In this document: positions 46,753 to 58,739 of the stretch, piece after piece
How positions within the stretch are numbered: the stretch's first letter is position 1
Layout: each line of letters starts with the position of its first letter
Assembly (NCBI GenBank): GCA_029233965.1
Contig: JARGOP010000016.1
Location: 1 to 64,000 of the forward strand
Length of the DNA: 64,000 bases
From: Verrucomicrobiales bacterium
GTDB lineage: Bacteria > Verrucomicrobiota > Verrucomicrobiia > Verrucomicrobiales > DEV007
Direction of reading: 5' to 3'
Notes under the pieces: generated by a model
Told to the model about the DNA's origin: nothing
The model's input: the letters and a program-made list of their open reading frames with translations, nothing else
The model's database searches: none
Position numbers and translations under genes: made by a program

Positions 46753-47355
46753 ATGGCCGCCATTTCCCGCACCAGCACGATCAACCGTTCCACGAGTGAA
46801 ACTGAAATTCAGCTCTCGCTCAACGTGGACGGCACGGGTCAATCGACGATCACCACCGGCGTTCCGTTTTTCGATCATATGCTCACGCTTTTTGCAAAGC
46901 ACGGACGCTTTGACCTCGAACTGAAAGTGAACGGCGACATCGAGATCGACTTTCATCACACCGTTGAGGATACCGGCATTGTTCTCGGGCAGGCATTTCG
47001 AGACGCCCTCGGGGAAAAACGCGGCCTCTTTCGCTATGGGTCGGGTCTCTTTCCCATGGACGAAACTCTCGTTCAGGTGGCCCTCGACATGAGTGGACGT
47101 CCCTTCCTCGACTACCGCGGACCGGAGAATGTTCCACACATCGGCGACAAGTTTAACTTCACTCTCGTGGAGGAGTTCCTCCGTGCGTTCTCTATCAACG
47201 CGCTCTGCAATCTCCACGTCGAAATCCAGTACGGACGCGATCCTCACCACATGGCCGAGGCGATTTTCAAAGGGCTTAGCCGAAGCCTCGATGATGCCAC
47301 CCGCATCGACGAGCGCATCAGCGATGTGATCCCGAGCACAAAAGACGTGCTTTAA
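46753..47355 (+). CDS. hisB: Imidazoleglycerol-phosphate dehydratase
   Basis: 'TGVPFFDHMLTLFAKHGRFDLELKVNGDIEIDFHHTVEDTGIVLGQAFRDALGEKRGLFRYG', 'EIQYGRDPHHMAEAIFKGLSRSL'; start MAAISRTSTI. Confidence 0.97.
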   Translation: MAAISRTSTINRSTSETEIQLSLNVDGTGQSTITTGVPFFDHMLTLFAKHGRFDLELKVNGDIEIDFHHTVEDTGIVLGQAFRDALGEKRGLFRYGSGLFPMDETLVQVALDMSGRPFLDYRGPENVPHIGDKFNFTLVEEFLRAFSINALCNLHVEIQYGRDPHHMAEAIFKGLSRSLDDATRIDERISDVIPSTKDVL

Positions 47356-47383
47356 ATCGGCGCGTCCTGAATTACAGATCACC

Positions 47384-48013
47384 ATGGCGGATCGAGTCGG
47401 TGTTATCGATTATGGAGGAGGCAACCTCCGGAATGTGTTGAATGTGCTCAAAGCCCTCGGGCATGAGGGAACCCTCGTCTCGGAGGCCAACGATCTCGAT
47501 GCGGTGGATCGTCTCATCTTTCCCGGTGTCGGCTCTTTTGGCGACTGCGTCGAAGATCTCGACCGGAAGGAATTGCGTGCTCCGCTGCTCCAGTGGCTCA
47601 AAGAGGACCGCCCCTACTTCGGAATCTGCCTCGGGTATCAAGTGCTTTTCGGCGACTCTGAAGAATCCCCCGGATCGCAAGGCCTAGGATTTTTCGAGGG
47701 CAAAGTCGTCCGCTTTGACGATTCACACGGTCTTAAGATTCCGCACATGGGCTGGAATGAAGTAAACCCCGTGGATCCGGACTACTACATCTGGAAAGGT
47801 TCCTCATCCCCTCTCCACCTTTATTTCGTCCACTCGTTTTACCCGCAGCCTTCCGACTCAGGCCTGATCAGCTCGACTGCGGAATACGGCAACGCTTTCG
47901 CCTCCAGCATTGCCCGGGGAAACATCTTTGCGGGGCAGTTTCACCCAGAGCGAAGTCAGGACGCCGGGCTGAATCTGATCTCAAATTTCCTTGAAGGTCG
48001 ACCGCTTTCGTAA
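47384..48013 (+). CDS. hisH: Imidazole glycerol phosphate synthase, glutaminase subunit
   Basis: 'VIDYGGGNLRNV', 'FPGVGSFGDCV', 'FGICLGYQVLFGDSEES', 'HMGWNEV', 'GQFHPERSQDAG'. Confidence 0.97.
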   Translation: MADRVGVIDYGGGNLRNVLNVLKALGHEGTLVSEANDLDAVDRLIFPGVGSFGDCVEDLDRKELRAPLLQWLKEDRPYFGICLGYQVLFGDSEESPGSQGLGFFEGKVVRFDDSHGLKIPHMGWNEVNPVDPDYYIWKGSSSPLHLYFVHSFYPQPSDSGLISSTAEYGNAFASSIARGNIFAGQFHPERSQDAGLNLISNFLEGRPLS

Positions 48014-48102
48014 ATCGGGTTGCCCGGCACGTTTCCATTGGTCCGCGCGAAGAAAGAGCAGGCAGTCCGCCCTACTTTCCTCACCTGACTGTTTCTCGAA
48101 AC

Positions 48103-49200
48103 TCAGTTCGCAACACGCATCGGCATGATGACGTAGAGGAAAGGCTCGTCGATCTTGATCACACCTGGACTGCTTTCATCGATGAGATCAATGAATATTT
48201 CATCCTGATCGAGATTACGAAGCGGGGCCATGACGAACTCAGGATTGAAAGCCACGACGATGCGGGGACCATCATAACGAACGTCGATCGATTCCTCCGC
48301 TTCTCCGATATCCGGAGAGTTTGCCGAGATCGCAAGACGGTTATCATCGAAGGCGAACTTGATCGAATTGGTCTTTTCGTTGGCGAGAAGGCTGACACGC
48401 TTAACCGCGTTGAGGAAGACTTCTCGCTCGATCGTAACCCGATGGTTGGCAGCGCCGGGAATAACCTGGCGAAAGTTCGGGTAATTCCCCTCAATCAACT
48501 TGGTGATGAGGTTGCTTTCGTTCAGTGCAAAACCGGCCTGGCTGTTTGTCAGCGAAATCTTCAGCTCACCTGAATCTCCGAGGAGGCGCTGCAACTCATT
48601 CACCGCTTTGGTCGGAATAATCACCGCAGTCTCATTCCCGGCCGGAAATTCGAGATCCTGCTCCACCATGGCAAGGCGGCGGCCGTCAGTCGCTACAAGA
48701 GTGAGCATGCCTTCGCCGATGAGGCAGTTCACGCCGTTGAGCACGTAGCGGGTCTCATCCGTCGAAATCGCGTAGGAAGTCTTGCGAAGCGCATCTTTAA
48801 GTAGCCGCTGATCAATCGTGAATTCCTTGGCTTCACCAAACTCACCGATGACCGGAAACTCATCGGCAGGAAGGCCGAGAATCTTGAAAAAACTGGGGCC
48901 GCTCTTTACTGTGGCGGCGTTGTCTTCATTCACCTCGAAGTCGATTTCGGAGGTCGGGAGCTCACGAACGATGCTGGCGAGGCGGCGTGCGGGAAGCGTG
49001 GTCTTCCCGATGCTCGAAACCTTGGCAGAAATACGTTTCGTGATCGTGACATCCAGATCAGTCGTCGAGAGCTGCAATCCCAGTTCATCGGCCTCGATGA
49101 AAACATTCGACAAGATGGGGAGGGTAGTCCGCGTGCTGACGACGTGCTGAACCTGGTTAAGCGCGTCTTGAAATACGTCTTTTTCGATCTGAAATTTCAT
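48103..49200 (-). CDS. dnaN: DNA polymerase III beta subunit (sliding clamp)
   Basis: 'TTLPILSNVFIEAD', 'LPARRLASIVRELP', 'YVLNGVNCLIGEGMLTLVATDGRRLAM', C-term 'EPFLYVIMPMRV'. Confidence 0.97.
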   Translation of the reverse strand: MKFQIEKDVFQDALNQVQHVVSTRTTLPILSNVFIEADELGLQLSTTDLDVTITKRISAKVSSIGKTTLPARRLASIVRELPTSEIDFEVNEDNAATVKSGPSFFKILGLPADEFPVIGEFGEAKEFTIDQRLLKDALRKTSYAISTDETRYVLNGVNCLIGEGMLTLVATDGRRLAMVEQDLEFPAGNETAVIIPTKAVNELQRLLGDSGELKISLTNSQAGFALNESNLITKLIEGNYPNFRQVIPGAANHRVTIEREVFLNAVKRVSLLANEKTNSIKFAFDDNRLAISANSPDIGEAEESIDVRYDGPRIVVAFNPEFVMAPLRNLDQDEIFIDLIDESSPGVIKIDEPFLYVIMPMRVAN

Positions 49201-49253
49201 GCTGGAGCAAACGTGAAGGTGAACGCGAAAGCCGACCCTGTCTATGGCAAACT

Positions 49254-50789
49254 TCAGCCTGAGTATTTCTCACGGTAACGAGTCGAATCAAGACTCTCAC
49301 CGCCCGACTTTCGCGGGCTGGATTGCCGGGCCCGCTGCGATTCGAGTGAGGAGCCTCCGCGAACGAGGCGGCGGCGAATCAGCTCTACAGTCCCCTTCGT
49401 GGAATTCGAAGTGCTGCACTCCGCTTTCACCTTTTTCACCGCATGAATGACAGTTCCATGATCTTTTCCAAAGCTGGCCGCGACATCCATGAGAGAGAGG
49501 TCAGTCATCTCACGAATCAGAAACATTGCGATATGACGAGCTTCCGCGACGCGCTTCGTGCGCCTCTTTCCATTGAGAACGTTGAGTTCAATATCAAAGT
49601 GCTCAGCAACCGCCTGCTTAATTTCTTCAAGGCCCACCAATCCTGAAGAAACACTGCCCCCGATAATGTCGGAAAGAATTTCATCCAGTCGCGAAGGATC
49701 CACTTCCTCATCAGTCATTGTCTTGACCATCGCAACGCGAATGAGAGCACCTTCCAAAATCCGGACATTCCCCTGCACGCGCTCGACAATCGCATTAATC
49801 AGTTCATCTGAAACCAGCATGTTCCAGTCATCACGTTTACGGCGAAGAATTGCAGCGCTGGTCTCAAGTTCCGGACGATGGATTTCGGCGCTCAGCCCCC
49901 ACTGAAATCGTGAGACAAGGCGATCCTCGAGGGCACGGATCTCACCGGCGGGACAATCGCTTGCAAGAACAATCTGCCTTCCGAGATCCGAGAGTCGGTT
50001 GAAGGTGTGAAAGAACTCCTGCTGAAGCCCTTCCTTCCGGCCGAAAAACTGAACATCATCGATCAGGAGAAGATCCGCTTCACGATACTTTTTACGAAAC
50101 GCGACGAGGGCATTGTTCTGAATCGCGTCGATATATTCGTTGGAAAACTGCTCTGCGGTGACAAAAAGAACGCGGGACCTTGGACGCTTCCTCAACGAAG
50201 CCCAACCGATCCCGTGAAGTAGGTGCGTCTTCCCGAGACCGCAGGCAGAATGAAAAAAGAGAGGCTGGTAAGTCTTGCCCGGCTCATTGGCGACCGCCTG
50301 TGAAGCAGCCCAGGCCAGGTCACTGTTTTGCCCGGGAACGAAATTCTCAAAGGTAAAGAGCTCGACAAGCCCGGCGGCACGGCCCCGCTCCAGCAATTTT
50401 TCGTCGCTGATCTTCTCGGTAAGAATCCGCTCCTTAAGTTTTGCTGCCTTGTTTTTCTTCTTCTGCAGTTTCGTCTCTTTCACCGCCGGGGCAGGCTCCT
50501 CGACGGTGATATCGAAGCGAAACCCCTCGCAGGAAGGAATATATTTCTGAAGAGTTAATAATATACTTTCTTTAAAATTTGTTTCCGCCCAGAGTGCATA
50601 TCCCGAACCGGGAACCTGGATAACGGCGACGGAATCCTCCAGTTGCGTCAGCGTAAAGTTCGGCAGGAAAAGCTCAAAAGTTGAGTCACCCAGCTCGGCG
50701 CGAAGATCCGAGGAAATACTTCGCCATAGTGTCTTAAGGTTTTGCTTTTCAGAGGGTTCTTGTGATTCGGATTCGGGACTAAACTGCAT
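49254..50789 (-). CDS. dnaA: Chromosomal replication initiator DnaA
   Basis: Walker A 'HSACGLGKTHLLHGIG', 'LLIDDVQFFGRKEGLQQEFFHTFN', domain IV 'RRTKRVAEARHIAMFLIREMTDLSLMDVAASFGKDHGTVIHAVKKV'; likely start MQFSPESE. Confidence 0.96.
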   Translation of the reverse strand: MQFSPESESQEPSEKQNLKTLWRSISSDLRAELGDSTFELFLPNFTLTQLEDSVAVIQVPGSGYALWAETNFKESILLTLQKYIPSCEGFRFDITVEEPAPAVKETKLQKKKNKAAKLKERILTEKISDEKLLERGRAAGLVELFTFENFVPGQNSDLAWAASQAVANEPGKTYQPLFFHSACGLGKTHLLHGIGWASLRKRPRSRVLFVTAEQFSNEYIDAIQNNALVAFRKKYREADLLLIDDVQFFGRKEGLQQEFFHTFNRLSDLGRQIVLASDCPAGEIRALEDRLVSRFQWGLSAEIHRPELETSAAILRRKRDDWNMLVSDELINAIVERVQGNVRILEGALIRVAMVKTMTDEEVDPSRLDEILSDIIGGSVSSGLVGLEEIKQAVAEHFDIELNVLNGKRRTKRVAEARHIAMFLIREMTDLSLMDVAASFGKDHGTVIHAVKKVKAECSTSNSTKGTVELIRRRLVRGGSSLESQRARQSSPRKSGGESLDSTRYREKYSG

Positions 50790-51198
50790 GAGGGAACGGA
50801 ATTTCTCGGGTTCGGAACGGTTGTGTTTGTGCGTGGGACGCGACTGGCGCAAACAGCGATACGGAAAGTTAATTCATTGAATATTAACTAGTTACAAATC
50901 AAACTAAGCGGCGGAATTCCGCATTCAATATTCTTTGACGGTTCCGTCTTGCTGAGACGACGGATCTGCCGCTGCCGTTCCCCCGGACTGGAAACGATGG
51001 TCCGGAAGTGATTGGTAGAGCTTTTCCGCGCTGTGCGAGACGCGTGGGTTCAGAGTGACATTCCCGTCAAAAAAGGACAACTCGAAATTGCCTGATTCGC
51101 CAGATTTTTTCGAGCGCCTCCGTCTTGAATCTAGAAGAAAAGAGAGGGTTCCCCAAAAGCTAAAATTTTGAGAAAACCACTCAACACAGCCAAATTAT

Positions 51199-52827
51199 TT
51201 ACAATTTTGAAGAGTCCCGTTTCCCAAGCAGTAATCCGCAGGCAATTGTGATGAACGTAGTCACCGGCCACATCCACACCGAAGCGATCGTCGACTTTAC
51301 CGATTTCACCACGTCACCCACCAGTTCGTAGGTGGGGAGTTGAGCCAGAGACTCAGCTAACCCGTTGGACATGAAGAGAACCCAGACATCAGTCCGGACA
51401 AAGACAACGAGCACGAATGAGATCGCCGCACCAATTACCAATCCTTGAATACTGCCACGACGCTTTGCGAGGAGGGCGACGAGGAACATGCCGAGCAAAG
51501 GCCCGACCGTGTAGGTGGTCATTCCAAAGGCCAGAGGGAGCACGTTGACGTCCGTCTTCTCTTTCACAAAGTAGAGGATAAAGGTAAATCCGGTGAGGAT
51601 CGCTCCCCAAACGAGCACGAGAATACGGGACAGGCTCACAAGCCGCAGATGCTCTTCCGCGCTGTGCTCATGATCCGTGCGACGCATCAAAGACAACGTA
51701 GTTTGGCTCAAAGCTGCGAGAATGGAATCGAGACTCGAAATCGCGGCAGCGAAAATTCCGGCAAGAATCAGTCCGCGCAGTGCCGTAGGCAGCTCAGTAA
51801 CAATCCAGACAGGGAAGACATTGTCAGGATTCTTTGGCTGCCCACCCTCCCACTTCAGGGCGTCCATGATCAGTGGATCAGTCGGCGGATTCTTCTGGTA
51901 GAACACGAAAAGTGCCGCTCCCACAAACAGCATCAACACCGTAATCAGCTGTCCAAAGGAACTCCAGATGATTGCTTTTTTCGCATCTGAAGGGCTTTTG
52001 CAGCAGAACATGCGCTGGGCGTTCAGCTGATCGACGCCAAAGGCATTCAGATTCTGGAACGGCACCGCAAAGAGGGCGACCCAGAAAGTGAACTCGAGAG
52101 CCGGATCGATCGAGAAGTTGAAGACCTGCATTTTGTTCACGGTTGTGCCGTCAAACTGCTCCGCCGCCATCGCGGAGCTGAAAAGCGTACTCCATCCCCC
52201 GTCAAAACTTGAGATCATCCAGAAGAGCGCGACGAGCCCTCCGACGACGAACAGGAAAAACTGCATTACGTCGGTCCAGATCACCGTCCGCATGCCTCCC
52301 ATCAAGGTCCATCCGACCGCAAAGACTCCGATGACGACAATGCACCACTCGAACGGCAGCGGGGTGACCACCTTCAGGGGAAGAGCGGCCACGAGAACCC
52401 GAACACTCTGGGCCAGGATGCTTCCCACGGTGAAGAGCACTGTCGCAAGTTTCTTGACGCCCTGCCCCAGTTTGTTCCCCATGTAGTCGTAAGGACTGTA
52501 GATATCCTTTTCGTAGAACACCCGCACGAAGTAGAGCCCGACAATAATCCTTGCGACAATCGAGCCGGCGGCCCACTGGAGGTAGGTAAAATCCCCCTGC
52601 AGGGCCATCACCGCACCGGGAACCCCGATAAAGGTCACTCCGCTGATTTCAGTGGCAATGATCGAGCCGGAAACTGCCGGCCAGGGAAGGGATCGACCGC
52701 CGAGAAAGAAATCGTTGATGCTCGCCTGCTTGCCGCGGAGGCGATGGCCCACCATCGTTGTGAGCAACAGGTAGCCAAAAACCACGAGCCAGTCGAGCGG
52801 GGTAAAAAAGTGATTGAGTCCGTTCAT
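51199..52827 (-). CDS. Sodium:solute symporter family transporter
   Basis: Multi-TM; 'DFFLGGRSLPWPAVSGSIIATEISGVTFIGVPG', 'SLDSILAALSQTTL'. Confidence 0.92.
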   Translation of the reverse strand: MNGLNHFFTPLDWLVVFGYLLLTTMVGHRLRGKQASINDFFLGGRSLPWPAVSGSIIATEISGVTFIGVPGAVMALQGDFTYLQWAAGSIVARIIVGLYFVRVFYEKDIYSPYDYMGNKLGQGVKKLATVLFTVGSILAQSVRVLVAALPLKVVTPLPFEWCIVVIGVFAVGWTLMGGMRTVIWTDVMQFFLFVVGGLVALFWMISSFDGGWSTLFSSAMAAEQFDGTTVNKMQVFNFSIDPALEFTFWVALFAVPFQNLNAFGVDQLNAQRMFCCKSPSDAKKAIIWSSFGQLITVLMLFVGAALFVFYQKNPPTDPLIMDALKWEGGQPKNPDNVFPVWIVTELPTALRGLILAGIFAAAISSLDSILAALSQTTLSLMRRTDHEHSAEEHLRLVSLSRILVLVWGAILTGFTFILYFVKEKTDVNVLPLAFGMTTYTVGPLLGMFLVALLAKRRGSIQGLVIGAAISFVLVVFVRTDVWVLFMSNGLAESLAQLPTYELVGDVVKSVKSTIASVWMWPVTTFITIACGLLLGKRDSSKL

Positions 52828-52954
52828 AGAAAAGGCAGACCAACGGGTCGTTGCTCACCTTGAAACCATGACGGGTATCCACAAAGGAAAATCTCTCGAA
52901 ATCTGAGAAAATGCCACGCTCTCCGCGAGCGCGGGCCACCGGAAAATCGGCGCT

Positions 52955-53356
52955 TTAAAGGCGACGCCGACGGCGCTTGATGTGAAGCTGAGCGAGAGAT
53001 TTCTGAATCGAAACCTGAACCGCAGCGACCTCCTCCGGGGTGCTGATCTCTTTCATCGAGTCCTGGGCGCGGGCAAGGGCTTTCTCCACGGCACTCTCGT
53101 CAATCTCCGAATCATCGAGGGCCATATCGGTGAGGACAGAGACGCGATCATTCGAGATCTCGACGACGCCGGTTCCAATCGCGAGAGAGTGTTCCTCTCC
53201 GTCCTTGAGGTAACGCAATTCGCCCGGTGCGAGTGTAGTGACGAGTGGCGCGTGGGACTTGAGAATCCCCAACTCGCCTTCGATTCCGGGCACGACGACA
53301 CTGTCAATCTCATCGGAGAAAGCCTTCTTTTCGGGAGTGACGATGTCCAGTTGCAT
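52955..53356 (-). CDS. atpC: ATP synthase F1 epsilon subunit
   Basis: 'MQLDIVTPEKKAFSDEIDSVVVPGIEGELGILKSHAPLVTTLAPGELRY'. Confidence 0.95.
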   Translation of the reverse strand: MQLDIVTPEKKAFSDEIDSVVVPGIEGELGILKSHAPLVTTLAPGELRYLKDGEEHSLAIGTGVVEISNDRVSVLTDMALDDSEIDESAVEKALARAQDSMKEISTPEEVAAVQVSIQKSLAQLHIKRRRRRL

Positions 53357-53387
53357 GCAGGGGATAAATCAGTTCTTCAGAAAGCGA

Positions 53388-54809
<1,422 letters not shown>

Positions 54810-54861
54810 CTACTCGTTGAGGGTCTAAGTTATAATTTAAATGGAAAGGAGAGATCACGGG

Positions 54862-55764
54862 TTATTCAAGAGCCTTCATGGCCGTGGTGATCTCGAGCAG
54901 TTCTGCGGTAATAGCCGCCTGGCGCTGCTTGTTGTATTCCAGGGTGAGATCCTTGATCATCTGCTGCGCGTTATCGGTCGCGGCTTTCATCGCCACCATG
55001 CGGGCACTGTGCTCGGAGGCACGTGACTCAAGAATCATCTGGTAAAGCTGGTAGTTCACATACTGCGGAACGATGGAATCGAGCACGGAGCCGGCACTTG
55101 GCTCGAAAAGATAGCCGCCATACTCAGGACCCGGATTCACATCAAGAGGACCGGGATCTTTGCCCACACCCACAAAATCACTGTCGCGTCCGAGATCAAT
55201 TGGACGAATCGGGAGCAGGGTCTCCACGGTCGCCTCCTGACTGATCGTGTTGATAAAGTTCGTGAAGGCCACTTTGACGCGGTCGTATTCCCCACTGAGG
55301 AACTTCTCGATCGCAAATTCGGAAATCTGCTTGGTCTCGAGAAAAGCCACCGGATCCTTCACCGCGAAATCAGCGAGCAGCTCCCGCTTCATACGGGAAA
55401 GAGCCTGACTTCCTTTTCGGCCCACGGTGACAAAAACAGCTTCCGTCGAGACGTTCTCCTGACTCGAAACAAGACGAAGGAGGTTCGTATTGAGAGGACC
55501 GCATAGCCCTTTGTCCGTCGTCACGACGATGACGAGTTCTTTCTCCCCATCCCGCTCTTTCAGGAGCGGATGATCTTCTTCACTGGTCTGCTCCTTGAGA
55601 TTCACGAGCACCTTATTGAGAAGATCAGCATAAGGCCGACCGGACATGGCCTGGTCCTGCGCCTTCTTCATCTTCGAAGCCGCGACCAATTGCATGGCCT
55701 TGGTAATCTGGGCCGTGTTTTTGACCGACTTGATGCGTCGGCGGATGTCGCGAAGGTTAGCCAT
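54862..55764 (-). CDS. atpG: ATP synthase F1 gamma subunit
   Basis: 'LRDIRRRIKSVKNTAQITKAMQLVAASKMKKAQ', 'TTDKGLCGPLNTNLLR', C-term 'YNKQRQAAITAELLEITTAMKALE'. Confidence 0.97.
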   Translation of the reverse strand: MANLRDIRRRIKSVKNTAQITKAMQLVAASKMKKAQDQAMSGRPYADLLNKVLVNLKEQTSEEDHPLLKERDGEKELVIVVTTDKGLCGPLNTNLLRLVSSQENVSTEAVFVTVGRKGSQALSRMKRELLADFAVKDPVAFLETKQISEFAIEKFLSGEYDRVKVAFTNFINTISQEATVETLLPIRPIDLGRDSDFVGVGKDPGPLDVNPGPEYGGYLFEPSAGSVLDSIVPQYVNYQLYQMILESRASEHSARMVAMKAATDNAQQMIKDLTLEYNKQRQAAITAELLEITTAMKALE

Positions 55765-55796
55765 GTCTCAATGAAACAGTCGTCGGATAAATCGGG

Positions 55797-57335
55797 TTAG
55801 GAAGCCTTGTAGCCTGACTTGAAGTCTTCAATCGCCTGAGCAAGTTCCTCTTTGACCTGGTCAGTGAGGGCTTTCTCATCGCGGATCAAACTAAGCAGAC
55901 CGTCCTTACGAGTGGAGAGAAACTCCATCATCTTGTCCTGGCAATCCTTAATGTGAGAAACCTGAACATTGTCGAAGTGACCATTCTGAATTGCCCAGAG
56001 AACGCAGACCTGAACTTCCACCGGGATCGGGGAATACTGCTTCTGCTTGAAGAGTTCCACGATACGCTGACCACGCTCGATCTGAGCCTTGGTCTTCGCG
56101 TCGAGATCGGAACCAAACTGGGCAAAAGCCTGAAGTTCGCGGAACTGAGCAAGATCGAGTTTGATTGTGCCCGCCACCTTCTTGACCGCCTTCGTCTGCG
56201 CCGCAGAACCCACCCGGCTCACGGAAAGACCCACCGAAATCGCGGGGCGGATCCCCTGATAGAAGAGATCGGTCTCCAGATAGATCTGACCGTCCGTGAT
56301 CGAAATCACGTTCGTCGGAATGTAAGCCGAAACGTCACCGGCCTGAGTCTCAATGATCGGAAGCGCCGTCAGGGAACCGCCACCATTGGCCTCACTGAGG
56401 CGGGCGGAGCGCTCGAGGAGACGACTGTGAAGGTAGAAAACGTCACCGGGATATGCTTCACGACCGGAGGGGCGGCGGAGAACAAGAGAAACCTGACGAT
56501 AGGCAACCGCGTGCTTGGAAAGATCATCATAGACGATAAGAGCATCCATGCCCTGATCCATGAACCACTCACCGATAGCGCAACCACCATAGGGAGCCAG
56601 ATACTGATTCGTCGCTGAGTCGGAGGCGGGAGCGGAAACCACGGTGGTGTATTCCATGGCACCGGCCGATTCGAGAATCGCGATGTTACGGGCGACGTTC
56701 GCCTGCTTCTGGCCGATCGCCACGTAGATACAGTAAAGAGGCTTGTGATCCTTGAGCTTACCTTCTTCGGCAGCCTTGTTCTGCTGGGCCTGGGAAATGA
56801 TCGTATCGATCGCCACCGTCGTTTTCCCCGTGGAACGGTCACCAATGATGAGCTCGCGCTGGCCACGGCCAACAGGAATCATCGCATCGATCGCCATGAT
56901 ACCGGTCTGCACCGGAACGGAAACAGACTGACGGGGAATAATGCCGGGAGCAATTTTCTCGACGGGGTAGGTTTCGGTGGACTCAATTTCCCCCTTGCCG
57001 TCGAGCGGCTGCCCGAGAGCATTCACGACACGCCCGAGAAGACCTTTGCCGACCGGAACAGAGAGAAGACGTCCCGTGGACTTCACTTCATCCCCTTCCT
57101 TCACATGAAGCCCTTCCCCGAGAAGAATACAACCCACTTCGGTTTCTTCGAGGTTCAGCGCCAAGCCGTAGAGTCCGCCGGGGAACTCAAGCATTTCGTT
57201 CAGCATGACATCACTGAGGCCTTCGACCTTGGCGACACCGTCACCAATTTCCCGGACAATTCCCACGTTCGACTTCGATACGGAAGTCTTAAGGGCTGCG
57301 ATTTCAGATTCCAGTTCCTGGAGGATATTGCTCAT
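55797..57335 (-). CDS. atpA: ATP synthase F1 alpha subunit
   Basis: '[24 protein letters not shown]', '[47 protein letters not shown]'. Confidence 0.98.
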   Translation of the reverse strand: MSNILQELESEIAALKTSVSKSNVGIVREIGDGVAKVEGLSDVMLNEMLEFPGGLYGLALNLEETEVGCILLGEGLHVKEGDEVKSTGRLLSVPVGKGLLGRVVNALGQPLDGKGEIESTETYPVEKIAPGIIPRQSVSVPVQTGIMAIDAMIPVGRGQRELIIGDRSTGKTTVAIDTIISQAQQNKAAEEGKLKDHKPLYCIYVAIGQKQANVARNIAILESAGAMEYTTVVSAPASDSATNQYLAPYGGCAIGEWFMDQGMDALIVYDDLSKHAVAYRQVSLVLRRPSGREAYPGDVFYLHSRLLERSARLSEANGGGSLTALPIIETQAGDVSAYIPTNVISITDGQIYLETDLFYQGIRPAISVGLSVSRVGSAAQTKAVKKVAGTIKLDLAQFRELQAFAQFGSDLDAKTKAQIERGQRIVELFKQKQYSPIPVEVQVCVLWAIQNGHFDNVQVSHIKDCQDKMMEFLSTRKDGLLSLIRDEKALTDQVKEELAQAIEDFKSGYKAS

Positions 57336-57384
57336 GACGTTTCGTCAGGTTCTTCGCTACGATGAATCGTTTCGATTAAGTTAC

Positions 57385-57780
57385 TTAGTTAAAATTCTCT
57401 TCGAGACGCTGGATGCGATTCTTCACCGAACCATCCCAAACGTCACTTCCAATCTTGATGCGAATCCCGCCGAGAAGCTCGGGGCGGACCGCATATTCCG
57501 TGGTGACTTGATCACCGTATTTCTTTCTCAGATCCCCTTCCACCTGCTTTCTTGTCGCCGTATCAAGCTCAATCGCACTTTCAATCAGGGCACTGTTCCG
57601 CTCGACTTCGAGACGGACCAAACGCCAGTAAGCAGTCACCACCTGAAGGTAGCCGCGAGGCTTGGCATCAGACAATTTACGCACCACCTTCTGAACGACC
57701 TGAGGATCCAGAACGCCATCCACCATCGAAACCTGAAACAGCTTCTTCGCCGTGCGCTTCAATTCTTTGCCTGACTTCAT
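57385..57780 (-). CDS. atpH: ATP synthase F1 delta subunit
   Basis: Position between atpA and atpF; C-term 'VRPELLGGIRIKIGSDVWDGSVKNRIQRLEENF'; start MKSGKELKRTAKKLF. Confidence 0.92.
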   Translation of the reverse strand: MKSGKELKRTAKKLFQVSMVDGVLDPQVVQKVVRKLSDAKPRGYLQVVTAYWRLVRLEVERNSALIESAIELDTATRKQVEGDLRKKYGDQVTTEYAVRPELLGGIRIKIGSDVWDGSVKNRIQRLEENFN

Positions 57781-57799
57781 GCAATGGAATTTACCTGGA

Positions 57800-58300
57800 C
57801 TAGAGCGCCACCTGTCCGGCGGTCTCCTCATTAATCCGTTTTTGATCACCTTCATCCAACACCTTACCGGTAACTTTGGACGTCGCCTCAATGACGAGAT
57901 GCCCGAAGTCGCGCTTCAGCTCATTCATCGCGGTCTGGTGCTCAAGCCTGGAAGCTTCGCGAGCTTTCTCGATAATCGTCTGAGCTTCGTTGATCGCCTC
58001 TTGTGATTTCTGGGAACGAAGCGCCTCGCTGCTCTCGCGAGCCTCTGCGATAAGACGTTCCGCACCTTTGTTCGCTTCATCGAGAAGAGCCTGAACCCTC
58101 TCTTCAGCCTTGGCCATATCCTCCTCGACCTGCTTCAGATTTCTCTCCCCTGCTTCGATCCGGGAACGACGCTCATCAAGCATGGCGAGAACCGGCTTAA
58201 AAGCATATTTGGCGAGGATCGCGTAAACCACGAGGACAACGATGCACTGAGCGATAAACTTTCCCCAGTCGAGGCCGAAAGTCGTTAAAATGTCGTTCAT
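57800..58300 (-). CDS. atpF: ATP synthase Fo subunit b
   Basis: N-terminal TM then long helix 'KPVLAMLDERRSRIEAGERNLKQVEEDMAKAEERVQALLDEANKGAERLIAEARE'. Confidence 0.95.
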   Translation of the reverse strand: MNDILTTFGLDWGKFIAQCIVVLVVYAILAKYAFKPVLAMLDERRSRIEAGERNLKQVEEDMAKAEERVQALLDEANKGAERLIAEARESSEALRSQKSQEAINEAQTIIEKAREASRLEHQTAMNELKRDFGHLVIEATSKVTGKVLDEGDQKRINEETAGQVAL

Positions 58301-58402
58301 TGGTTAAGTAAAGGCTGGATGAGACGCAGAAAAGTTTCCCGGGAAAGGCGGCCTGCGGCAAATGGAGTTGCCGCAGACCAAAACCTTAATCGATCTATCG
58401 AA

Positions 58403-58660
58403 TTAACGAAGAGCAATAATGAGAGCGTAAATCGCAATCGCCTCAGCAAGCGCCATTCCAATAATACCGATGGTAAGAATGTTACCAAATGCACTTGGGT
58501 TACGGCCCACTGCCTGAGCGGATGCCATTCCGATCATTCCAATACCGATCGCAGCACCGGCACCCGCAATCGCGAGTGTGAAGTTACCGTCGAAGTTGGA
58601 AGCAACAGCGACTGCATCATCTGCAGCGGCTGCCATCATGGGAAGGAGTTCCAGGGTCAT
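58403..58660 (-). CDS. atpE: ATP synthase Fo subunit c
   Basis: 'LAIAGAGAAIGIGMIGMASAQAVGRNPSAFGNILTIGIIGMALAEAIAIYALIIALR'; start MTLELLPMM. Confidence 0.96.
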   Translation of the reverse strand: MTLELLPMMAAAADDAVAVASNFDGNFTLAIAGAGAAIGIGMIGMASAQAVGRNPSAFGNILTIGIIGMALAEAIAIYALIIALR

Positions 58661-58739
58661 AGCTTTTATTTTGTTACTGTTTCTCTGCCACCGCCCACAC
58701 TTTTCCACGCATGGTCCCGATGACAAAATTGGTTACCAC

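Noticed and set aside
46528-47385. 285-aa minus-strand ORF
   Set aside because: Antisense to hisB
52875-52883. GTATCCACA, one mismatch from a DnaA box
   Set aside because: Single isolated match between the symporter and atpC; expected by chance in 64 kb
58403-58660. Na+-type c-ring
   Set aside because: The residue after the ion-binding Glu (AEAIAIY) is Ala rather than the Ser/Thr typical of Na+-coupled c subunits; by eye it looks H+ type, but this was not modelled
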